In this document: one piece after another, positions 17,924 through 24,632 of the stretch | How positions within the stretch are numbered: position 1 is the stretch's first letter | How the letters are laid out: every line of letters begins with the position of its first letter | Translations under genes and position numbers: made by a program | Notes under the pieces: generated by a model | The model's database searches: none | What the model was told of the DNA's origin: nothing | Seen by the model: only the letters and a program-made list of their open reading frames with translations | Source of the DNA: a virus | Strand: one strand, 5' to 3' | Length of the DNA: 64,000 nucleotides | IMG/VR virus record: IMGVR_UViG_3300035681_000002 | Coordinates: 114,754-178,753 of that record

Positions 17924-18364
17924 GTGAACACAAAGTTAGCAGCTCAGATGATCGAATACATTGCTGTCACCTCGACATTAAATGATCGATTATTGAAGCA
18001 CGCAAAAGCACGCTATGTGCAAGATAAGCAAGCTGCCGATAAGCAGTCTGCTGTTCTTGCTCAGTTAGAGCGGACTGGTTGTGTTGCTCCCCATCAAAAA
18101 CAGGCAGCTGTTGCGATGTTGAGCAATCATGCCCAAAGTTTAGACTTGTTGGTCAATGCCGTTGACAAAATGTATCAGTTTAAAACTGCTGCTGAGAAGA
18201 CTGGCTCTGACCTTGGACAAGCTGTTTCGGACAGAGAGGCAGGCATTAAGCCCGGTCTCAAAGGCCGTACCAGTTTAAATGATCCGTATGTAGGCCGACG
18301 TACTTCTGAAAAGAAGGCATCGGATGTGGCAATTTGGGCGGTTATGGACGCCCCTCGTTCTTAA
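17924..18364 (+). CDS. Small helical head protein with K-x-A repeats
   Basis: Starts with GTG, 9 nt after a strong GGAGG. The 146 residues are helical and rich in Lys, Gln and Ala, with repeated DKQAAD, KQSAVL, QKQAAV, FKTAAEK and EKKASD motifs. No known domain is recognised. It lies between the scaffold-like and capsid genes, so it is probably a minor core or internal head protein. The protein at 20039 has similar size and composition. Confidence 0.7.
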   Translation: MNTKLAAQMIEYIAVTSTLNDRLLKHAKARYVQDKQAADKQSAVLAQLERTGCVAPHQKQAAVAMLSNHAQSLDLLVNAVDKMYQFKTAAEKTGSDLGQAVSDREAGIKPGLKGRTSLNDPYVGRRTSEKKASDVAIWAVMDAPRS

Positions 18365-18378
18365 CTACTTTAACACTA

Positions 18379-18397
18379 AAGACTCGTTATGAGTCTT
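18379..18397 (+). terminator. Weak hairpin, AAGACTC/GAGTCTT
   Basis: A 7-bp stem with a 5-nt loop in the gap before the 18421 gene, followed by AATTT only. It may be a weak terminator or an mRNA-stabilising hairpin. Confidence 0.35.
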
Positions 18398-18420
18398 AAT
18401 TTGGTCTTAGGAGGACAATT

Positions 18421-18951
18421 ATGGCTGCTCCACGGCAAATGACTGCCAACACTCTCAATGCGTTGAAGGGTTGGCCACAGATGAACGCAGTAGATTACAC
18501 CGCAGCATTCGATGCTAGTGTAACTTCTGTTGTTCCTGCAGGTTCTGTCGTTTCTTTGAATTCTTCTGGTAAATTCATTCTTGGCGTTGGCAACCTTAAG
18601 GTTATGCCTATGTTTCTCTTCGCCAATTCTGATGACCCAGATATTGTTAACGATGGTGGCGATGCCTCCACTGTTAAGGGTGTATTCATCCCAATTGGCC
18701 CCACCGGCCAAGCATTAGCGTTGGTTGCAACTGGTGCATATGAGTTGGTAACGACTTCGTATGTATCTGGTTCTTATGCCCCCAATGCTGCTTTAACCTC
18801 TGCTACCAGTGGTGGTAACGCAGGCAAGCTTTCTGCAGGCACAATGTACACCAACATGATTGTTGGTCTTGTTTCCCGTGGCGTTGTGGACAATGGTTAC
18901 GGCAAGAATGCTTTGGCATTCTGGCCTTGCCCTGTGTTCCCTACTGCTTAA
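18421..18951 (+). CDS. Small beta-rich capsid-associated protein (decoration candidate)
   Basis: 176 aa with a strong AGGAGG site. It is rich in Ala, Gly, Val, Ser and Thr, with predicted short beta strands throughout (SVVPAGSVVSLNSSGKFILG, then GLVSRGVVDNGYGKNALAFW). There is no signal peptide or membrane helix. The pattern and the position immediately upstream of the capsid gene match head decoration or stabilisation proteins, which often sit next to the capsid gene and are highly expressed. Hairpins on both sides of the gene fit a separate abundant transcript. The decoration role is inferred. Confidence 0.6.
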   Translation: MAAPRQMTANTLNALKGWPQMNAVDYTAAFDASVTSVVPAGSVVSLNSSGKFILGVGNLKVMPMFLFANSDDPDIVNDGGDASTVKGVFIPIGPTGQALALVATGAYELVTTSYVSGSYAPNAALTSATSGGNAGKLSAGTMYTNMIVGLVSRGVVDNGYGKNALAFWPCPVFPTA

Positions 18952-18967
18952 TAACTTTTCTCTTAAT

Positions 18968-18997
18968 CTTGACTCAGTCAAGCCGCAAGCTTGACTG
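18968..18997 (+). promoter_or_regulatory. Overlapping alternative hairpins upstream of the capsid gene
   Basis: CAGTCAAG (18975-18982) can pair with CTTGACTG (18990-18997) across a CCGCAAG loop, or its TCAAG part can pair with CTTGA at 18968-18972. Only one can form at a time. No T run follows. The element lies just upstream of the capsid ribosome site and may tune or stabilise the mRNA. Confidence 0.35.
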
Positions 18998-19020
18998 GTA
19001 TAACAAGGAGGTTCTTATAA

Positions 19021-19968
19021 ATGGCTAATTCTAGTATCATGACTCAAGAAGAAAGCAAACTTCTTAGTCAGACAATTTTTGAAAAATTGGCTTCCCGTGA
19101 CTCTAACCTAGAAAAGCAAGCTGTTGACGCTGTCAACGACTTCACTAGGACTAAGATGCGTGAAGATGGCTTCTACAGACGTATTATGCCACCAATCCCA
19201 CTCAGCAACGACGATCTTGATCGTCAAGTTGACACGGACAAGCCTGTAAAGATCGTGGACAAGGAACCAGATTCTCCAGCAGCAATCTCAATTCCTTTTG
19301 CCACGCTTCCTACCAACTTGTACATCCGTGGTGATAGGTACCGAGTTACCTTTGACCGCATCGTGACCCCTAAATTCACGAAGGATGTGGATGAACTTCG
19401 CACATGGCATATGGATATCAGACAAATCCTATCCGATAATGCCATTAAGGATATGTTAGCGGAAGAAGATGGCAAATTTATTTCTGCGGTCAACACTGCT
19501 CTTGTTGGCGCAGGAACAACTGTTCCTACTTCTGGAGTAATCCAGTACAAACAGCTTAGCGGTGGGGTAACCCGCAGCAACCTGTGGGACAGCTTTAAGA
19601 TTATGCCAGGCACTCCTTCTAATCTTGAAGTTCATTCCGTTTTGCTTAATAACATCACTATCAAAGAAGTTGCCAAACTCAATCGTAATGATATGGGTGG
19701 CGATCTTAGTGAAGAGATTATGCGTAATGGTTGGACCTACAGCGAATTTATGGGTGTTCAGTGGATCATCACTATTAAGAAGGGACTTGTCCCAACTGGT
19801 ACGATGTATCATTTCGCTGACCCTAAATTTATCGGCAAGAGCTACCTGATAGAAGACACCACGATGTACATCCGTCGTGAAGCGTATTTTATCGAATTCT
19901 TTGCTTATGAAACCTTAGGTGGCACCATTGGTCATACCTCTGGTCTTGCTAGGGTTGACTTTACCTAA
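19021..19968 (+). CDS. Major capsid protein
   Basis: 315 aa preceded by a very strong AAGGAGG site. The N-terminal 30 residues are helical with LEKQAVDAV, a candidate processing site for a prohead protease. The body shows an HK97-like layout: an N-arm, then a strand region with IRGDRYRVTFDRIVTPKFTKDVDELR, a long helix with MLAEEDGKFISAVNTAL, the domain IMRNGWTYSEFMGVQWIITI, and a C-terminal P-domain/E-loop style strand series ending in GLARVDFT. It follows the protease, scaffold and small-protein genes and is followed by a hairpin, as expected for the most abundant gene. I rely on layout and context, not an alignment, but the call is strong. Confidence 0.8.
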   Translation: MANSSIMTQEESKLLSQTIFEKLASRDSNLEKQAVDAVNDFTRTKMREDGFYRRIMPPIPLSNDDLDRQVDTDKPVKIVDKEPDSPAAISIPFATLPTNLYIRGDRYRVTFDRIVTPKFTKDVDELRTWHMDIRQILSDNAIKDMLAEEDGKFISAVNTALVGAGTTVPTSGVIQYKQLSGGVTRSNLWDSFKIMPGTPSNLEVHSVLLNNITIKEVAKLNRNDMGGDLSEEIMRNGWTYSEFMGVQWIITIKKGLVPTGTMYHFADPKFIGKSYLIEDTTMYIRREAYFIEFFAYETLGGTIGHTSGLARVDFT

Positions 19969-19978
19969 ACATAGGTTT

Positions 19979-20008
19979 AAGTTAGCCCTACATTTGTGGG
20001 GCTAACTT
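19979..20008 (+). terminator. Perfect 10-bp hairpin after the capsid gene
   Basis: AAGTTAGCCC and GGGCTAACTT form a perfect stem with a 10-nt loop, 11 bases after the capsid stop. The following bases are ATCTTAAAA, not a clean T run, so termination may be partial, letting some transcription through to the next gene. Confidence 0.6.
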
Positions 20009-20038
20009 ATCTTAAAATCCAGAATTGGAGAAATTAAC

Positions 20039-20413
20039 ATGTCTGCGAATTCAAACGGTCTACCTAATCCTAATGATGCTTACAACTATTTGTTTAACAA
20101 TGTGCATGCTCAAGTATTTTTGAACAAGTTGGCCAGTTACGGCATTGTTCCTAGTACTGAAGCAGAAGTCTCAGACTTATTTGCACTTGCTGGACAACTT
20201 CGTCACATTGAAAGTCCTGAGAAGCAAGCTGCCGACCATAGCCGTTTTGGCTCTGCTGTCGCTGGTCTTAATGCTGCTTTAACTTCTACACCAGAAGCAC
20301 AGGATTTTGCAGTGAAGCAGGCAACATATGATCTAGCTAACGACCCCGCTATTTACAGCTCAATACTTTCTTTGAAAGCCCATGAAGCGGCTGTTTTAGC
20401 TGGCAATAGCTAA
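20039..20413 (+). CDS. Small helical protein downstream of the capsid gene
   Basis: 124 aa, helical, not recognised. It has a GGAG site 9 nt upstream. Its motifs LNKLASYG and PEKQAADHSRFG match the K-x-A pattern of the other head-region proteins. Bracketed by hairpins at 19979 and 20455, it probably forms a short transcript tail of the capsid gene. It may be a minor capsid or internal head component. Confidence 0.65.
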   Translation: MSANSNGLPNPNDAYNYLFNNVHAQVFLNKLASYGIVPSTEAEVSDLFALAGQLRHIESPEKQAADHSRFGSAVAGLNAALTSTPEAQDFAVKQATYDLANDPAIYSSILSLKAHEAAVLAGNS

Positions 20414-20454
20414 GACATCTACTTAGAAAAACTTTCTATAAAAGTGTGCAATTT

Positions 20455-20498
20455 AAGATCGACTGGTTACAATATGACCGGTCGATCTTTCATTTTAG
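20455..20498 (+). terminator. Strong hairpin terminator
   Basis: AAGATCGACTGGT (20455-20467) pairs with ACCGGTCGATCTT (20477-20489) with one G-U pair, giving a 13-bp stem and a 9-nt loop, followed by TCATTTT. It separates the head genes from the glycosyltransferase gene. Confidence 0.75.
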
Positions 20499-20510
20499 AA
20501 AGTAGTAGTT

Positions 20511-21731
20511 ATGAAACTAAGTTTGTTCACCCCAACACACAAACCTACATATCTAGTTGAAGCTTATAATTCTTTAAAATTGCAGACAATTACCGATTGG
20601 GAATGGGTTATTTTGCCCAATGGTAAAGATGTTAAAATACCAGAAGTTATACGAAAAGACTCAAGGGTAAAGCTGATAGCTGATGTAACTAACTCCAGTA
20701 ATATTGGAGCTTTAAAACGCAGTGCTTGTGATGCGGCAACCGGAGATGTGTTTGTTGAATTTGATCATGATGATTTATTTGTTCCTGGAGATAGCCTCCA
20801 GAAAATACATGATAAGTTTGATGAAGGAGCTGACTTTGTCTATTCGGACACTGCGGTATTTAAGCACAAGGACAATATTGGTTTTTCTCCATTTACTTAC
20901 TCCTCCCACCATGGCTGGCAAGATTACGAGATCAAAGTGTATGGGCATAAGTTGAAGGCTACTCGGTGCTTTCCCATATCTCCTCGATCTTTAGCTGAGA
21001 TTTACTATTGTCCCGACCATGTGAGAAGTTGGTCTCGAAAAGCTTATTACAAAGCTGGCGGACACAATCCTGAGTTAGCTGTCTGCGATGATCACGAGTT
21101 GATGATTAAGACATACATAAGCGGGGCTAATTTTGAGCATACAGGTGGTTGTCAGTACCTATATCGAATGTTTGCACATAATACAGTGTGGGCTCGAAAC
21201 CAATTAATTCAAGACACTACCCTAAGCTTACGCCAGAAATATGTGCAACCCTTAATCGAATCTTGGGTGCAACGAAACAGCTTACCCACGCTAGACATTA
21301 CTAAATTAAAAGCCAGCGGGTGGGACGCAGATAGGCAACTGCTACAAGGATTTGGTGCTGATAACTACGGCCACATTAAAGCAGATACTGAATTGCAATG
21401 GTTAACGGGACGGCAAGTTAGAGAGTTTATGAACGCAGCTTACACTGCATTAGTGCCTGGGGGATATTTGACAATCACTGTGCCAGAGGTGCATTCTGGA
21501 ATGGGGTATGGAGATGTAGAGTGGCAATCTCATTTTGGTGCAATAAGCATGGCCCCATACACTCGTAAAAATGTCGCTAAAGTTAATGGAAAGATTAATT
21601 GCAGATTTCAGCAGATTAATTGTTTAGAAGTGTTTCCTTCGGACTACCACAAAGATAATAACCTTAAATTCTTACGTTTTGAGCTTGTGGCTTTAAAAGG
21701 ACAGCGACACCCTGGCCTACAGCATATTTAG
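20511..21731 (+). CDS. Family 2-like glycosyltransferase fused to a partial methyltransferase-fold domain
   Basis: 406 aa. Residues 1-230 are a GT-A family 2 glycosyltransferase: the N-terminal strand LSLFTPTHKPTYLVEAYNSL, the WEWVILPNG strand, and the acidic metal/nucleotide motif FDHDDLF around 84-90, then DFVYSDTAVF and a CDDHELMI acceptor-side motif near 200. Residues about 255-400 resemble the C-terminal half of a class I SAM-dependent methyltransferase (FMNAAYTALVPGGYLTITVPE), but the SAM-binding glycine-rich half is missing, so it is likely not catalytic. The gene is isolated between a terminator and the neck genes and has a weak ribosome site. It may glycosylate virion or host-surface components. 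The target is unknown. Confidence 0.85.
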   Translation: MKLSLFTPTHKPTYLVEAYNSLKLQTITDWEWVILPNGKDVKIPEVIRKDSRVKLIADVTNSSNIGALKRSACDAATGDVFVEFDHDDLFVPGDSLQKIHDKFDEGADFVYSDTAVFKHKDNIGFSPFTYSSHHGWQDYEIKVYGHKLKATRCFPISPRSLAEIYYCPDHVRSWSRKAYYKAGGHNPELAVCDDHELMIKTYISGANFEHTGGCQYLYRMFAHNTVWARNQLIQDTTLSLRQKYVQPLIESWVQRNSLPTLDITKLKASGWDADRQLLQGFGADNYGHIKADTELQWLTGRQVREFMNAAYTALVPGGYLTITVPEVHSGMGYGDVEWQSHFGAISMAPYTRKNVAKVNGKINCRFQQINCLEVFPSDYHKDNNLKFLRFELVALKGQRHPGLQHI

Positions 21732-21802
21732 GGTGAAGCCTAGGACTTCTATTCAGATTTCTTGCGTAACAAATTACAATGACATAAATAGGAGTACCTG
21801 CT

Positions 21803-22753
21803 ATGCCGAATGAAAGTACTAATCAAAATAATCTTAGACCCAAACAGACTTTGGTCGATGGCTGCCCTGTGCTTGCCAAAATCCAATGTCATGAGATTCA
21901 AATGGGACAATATGCTCGATTACTTTGGAATTTGAAAGATCCACAAGGAATACTTGTAGATTTATCCGCAGTTGCAAGCTGTTCCGATAGTGCTGCAATC
22001 AGCCAGCCTAATGTTTCCTTTGACGATGTGGGTAACCCACCTTGTGGCGTTACTTTGCGGATGAGGGAATTAACAGGGGTTGATCCAGCTAATGACCCGA
22101 TTCATTCCATAGATGTTACTATTATCAACCCCGCTACGGGACTGGTTAAAGCTGACGCTCTTCCTGACGAAATTGTACGAAATCCCGGAGTGTATTTAGA
22201 AGAGTGGGCAGTGTTTGATTCTAATGGCAACATGCTGTTTAGTAATCAAAGTTGTGCGTTTGTAAGGCGCGGTTTGTTCGGTGTAAGTGATGACATGACT
22301 AAGCGAACGCTTGGGCCTCCTACAATCGAAGAAATCCGCTTGTCTATGCGAGATAATGGCCCAGCAGATAACTCTTTGTTAGACGATGTAGAGTTTGATG
22401 CAGCTGAAATTACACAAGCAGTTTTGCGCCCAATTATGTATTGGAATGAAACTCCACCTCCTATTCAACCATTGCTTACTACAAAAACATTTCCTTTTAG
22501 AGAGATGTGGATGGTTGGGATTCAGTCTTATCTATTTGATATGGTATCTAGCCACTATCGTCGTAATCAGCTTGCCTACAACGCAGGTGGGTTATCTATT
22601 GATGACAAGAATAAAGAACAACAATACCGAGCAGCAAGCAATCAGCTAACTCAGCAATTTAGAGAAATGCTCCGTGCTAAGAAGATGGAAATTAATATTG
22701 GGTTGTTCTCTGGCAACTTAAATTCAAGTTATTCTGGCATATTCTATAATTAA
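21803..22753 (+). CDS. Probable neck / head-completion protein
   Basis: 316 aa with an AGGAG site. The N-terminal half is beta-rich (VDGCPVLAKIQCHEI, then GQYARLLWNLKDPQGI). The C-terminal half is helical and includes FREMWMVGIQSYLFDMVSSH and QLTQQFREMLRAKKMEINIG, a pattern seen in proteins that sit in the head-tail connector. It opens the run of genes leading to the tail sheath. The specific family is not recognised. The role is inferred from position and general character. Confidence 0.6.
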   Translation: MPNESTNQNNLRPKQTLVDGCPVLAKIQCHEIQMGQYARLLWNLKDPQGILVDLSAVASCSDSAAISQPNVSFDDVGNPPCGVTLRMRELTGVDPANDPIHSIDVTIINPATGLVKADALPDEIVRNPGVYLEEWAVFDSNGNMLFSNQSCAFVRRGLFGVSDDMTKRTLGPPTIEEIRLSMRDNGPADNSLLDDVEFDAAEITQAVLRPIMYWNETPPPIQPLLTTKTFPFREMWMVGIQSYLFDMVSSHYRRNQLAYNAGGLSIDDKNKEQQYRAASNQLTQQFREMLRAKKMEINIGLFSGNLNSSYSGIFYN

Positions 22754-22769
22754 CGCAGAGGAGCTTGAT

Positions 22770-23636
22770 ATGTACAACAACTGCGAAACAGATCAATGCC
22801 CGCCTTCCTGCGAAAATGTTTTCGATATGGTGCATGTTTCCTACCTAATAAGAGGGGGCACCCATGTTATGTGGTCATTGCTCCCCACTTTTGTAGATCC
22901 AACCCCTTGGACTTTTCAACTACAAGTCGGGCATGGTGGTAGCCCAACTGCAGATGATTGGGAAAATGTTGGGCTTCCTCTTGTTAATGCTTGTTATGCC
23001 GTTGATCCCGGCCAAGACACCTACAGCGTTATAACCTTACCGATTTATTATCGAGTCAAACTGACTACTTCCGTTGGAGTTTACTATTCCGACCCAGTTG
23101 CAAAAGCTGGTATTCTGTCTGTTAGAGACTGGAGAATAGCAAAAGAAATTGTAAGAAAAGAAAAGCTACGATTTAAACATATTTCACAAGATGGTTATTT
23201 GCTAAAGCGTCGAGTGATGGGAGCTAATTGTCCCGTATGCTCCGATTTTCAAACATTAGAAACTCTTGATCCTTATTGCCCTCAATGCTGGGGAACTGGC
23301 AAAGAGTGTGGTTATTTTTATCCGGTTGGCTGCATTTGGGCGGACTTTTCACCTCAGTCTCAAAACATGAATATAGATGACCAAGGCATGCGAGGTACAG
23401 TTCAAGACATTAAAGTATCGGCACGAATGTTAATGCTGCCTTTAATTGGGGAACAGGATGTATGGGTTAACCGAAAAACAGATGACCGCTACTACATACA
23501 GTCTATTCAGCATACTGCTGAAATAAGAGGCGTTCCTTTAATTGCTAATGTAGTGTTACGCCCTGCTCCGTTTTCAGACATAGTTTACAAAATTGCGATA
23601 CCGCAGCAAGATGACTGGTTGCAATCATTAACCTGA
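22770..23636 (+). CDS. Probable neck protein with zinc-ribbon
   Basis: 288 aa with a GAGGAG site. Residues 154-173 hold two CPxC knuckles (CPVC, then CPQC 16 residues apart), a classic zinc ribbon. The N-terminal 110 residues look like a beta-sandwich (VHVSYLIRGGTHVMW, then YYRVKLTTSVGVYYSD), and the C-terminal part is mixed alpha/beta (DVWVNRKTDDRYYIQSIQH), similar to connector or head-completion proteins. Position between the putative neck and tail-terminator genes supports a connector role. No exact family is assigned. Confidence 0.6.
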   Translation: MYNNCETDQCPPSCENVFDMVHVSYLIRGGTHVMWSLLPTFVDPTPWTFQLQVGHGGSPTADDWENVGLPLVNACYAVDPGQDTYSVITLPIYYRVKLTTSVGVYYSDPVAKAGILSVRDWRIAKEIVRKEKLRFKHISQDGYLLKRRVMGANCPVCSDFQTLETLDPYCPQCWGTGKECGYFYPVGCIWADFSPQSQNMNIDDQGMRGTVQDIKVSARMLMLPLIGEQDVWVNRKTDDRYYIQSIQHTAEIRGVPLIANVVLRPAPFSDIVYKIAIPQQDDWLQSLT

Positions 23637-23643
23637 GATACTT

Positions 23644-23913
23644 ATGCCATACATACCAAGATTTATATCTCCTAGCACTCCTGACTTTGGTAGCGTACCT
23701 CGTGCGCCTTCTCGCACGAGTTTAGAGAAGCCCACTGTACCTTACACTAAACCTGAGCCATCTACTGGGAGAAAGTCAAGTTCGCTAATAGGGCGATTAA
23801 GCATGATGAAATTTGATGTCCCTGCAGCTAAAATTTATAAACACATTACAGATAAGGAGTTAAATATCGATGAATACAGCAAATTGGTGTCCCCCAAGCG
23901 TCCCTCCTCCTGA
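23644..23913 (+). CDS. Small Pro/Ser-rich protein, 89 aa
   Basis: Not recognised. The N-terminal 60 residues are rich in Pro, Ser and Arg (RFISPSTPDFGSVPRAPSR) and probably unstructured. The last 30 are likely helical. The next gene starts 44 bp before its end, with its ribosome site inside this gene, which suggests coupling. The composition could suit a flexible connector peptide. It could also be non-functional. Confidence 0.5.
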   Translation: MPYIPRFISPSTPDFGSVPRAPSRTSLEKPTVPYTKPEPSTGRKSSSLIGRLSMMKFDVPAAKIYKHITDKELNIDEYSKLVSPKRPSS

Positions 23914-24601
23914 GAGAGATGCTCCAAAAGTACAAAGTACGATTGACACTAGCTATTTGTGTGACAATGGCTGGCAACCTCTTCTTATCACCGGATTTCT
24001 TCGTGATTTGCTTATAAGACAATGGTCTAATCCAGAAAATATTATTACTCCAGAAATGAAGCAATACATCTGGAAAGAACAAGTCAACTCGGGTATACTC
24101 ATTGAAAGTGTGTATCGTTATAGACCTGATCTTGTTGAAAAACGGCCAGCTATAATGATAAAACGCAATGCCTTTAGGGATACGCCCCTTGGTCTAGGTG
24201 GCGGGTTTATCTTTGGGGGTGGAGAAGCGGCATACGAAAACGAAAAGGGTGCGATTACTCGACATGCCACCATGTTTGTTGGTTCGCACACTCTTTTCTG
24301 CATCCATGGAACGGGTGCTTCAACGGAGGTTCTAGCTGCGGAAGTCATGGGGCATTTAATTGCCTGTATGTGGCCGATTCGCCAGAACCTTGGATTGAGA
24401 AACTTCTCAGTCACCGACGTAGGGGCTATTCAAGAACTTGAAGAGTCCACAGAGAATTATGTGATTCCGATAACTGTTGGATGGGCTTACGAGCATGTCT
24501 GGCAGCTTAAACGAGATTCACTTCCGGCTCAGGGTTTCTCTTTTACTGGTGTCTTGGACGGAGATCAAGTTAGTTTAAACTCTCGGTACCAAGGTCCATA
24601 A
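23870..24601 (+). CDS. Probable tail terminator / tail completion protein
   Basis: 243 aa with AAGGAG 10 nt before the ATG. The layout is an N-terminal helix region (WQPLLITGFLRDLLIRQW), then strands VEKRPAIMIKRNAF and HATMFVGSHTLFCIHG, then a helix VLAAEVMGHLIACMWPIRQN, then further strands ending in VIPITVGWAYEHVWQL. This matches the helix/beta-sheet arrangement of tail-terminator-type proteins, and the gene lies immediately upstream of the tail sheath gene, where such genes usually are. The role is inferred from layout and context. Confidence 0.6.
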   Translation: MNTANWCPPSVPPPERDAPKVQSTIDTSYLCDNGWQPLLITGFLRDLLIRQWSNPENIITPEMKQYIWKEQVNSGILIESVYRYRPDLVEKRPAIMIKRNAFRDTPLGLGGGFIFGGGEAAYENEKGAITRHATMFVGSHTLFCIHGTGASTEVLAAEVMGHLIACMWPIRQNLGLRNFSVTDVGAIQELEESTENYVIPITVGWAYEHVWQLKRDSLPAQGFSFTGVLDGDQVSLNSRYQGP

Positions 24602-24632
24602 CTCTTATACATTTTTAGGCAGGAGGCCACTA

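Noticed and set aside
20511-21731. Methyltransferase activity of the glycosyltransferase fusion.
   Set aside because: Only the second half of the fold is visible; the glycine-rich SAM-binding half is missing.
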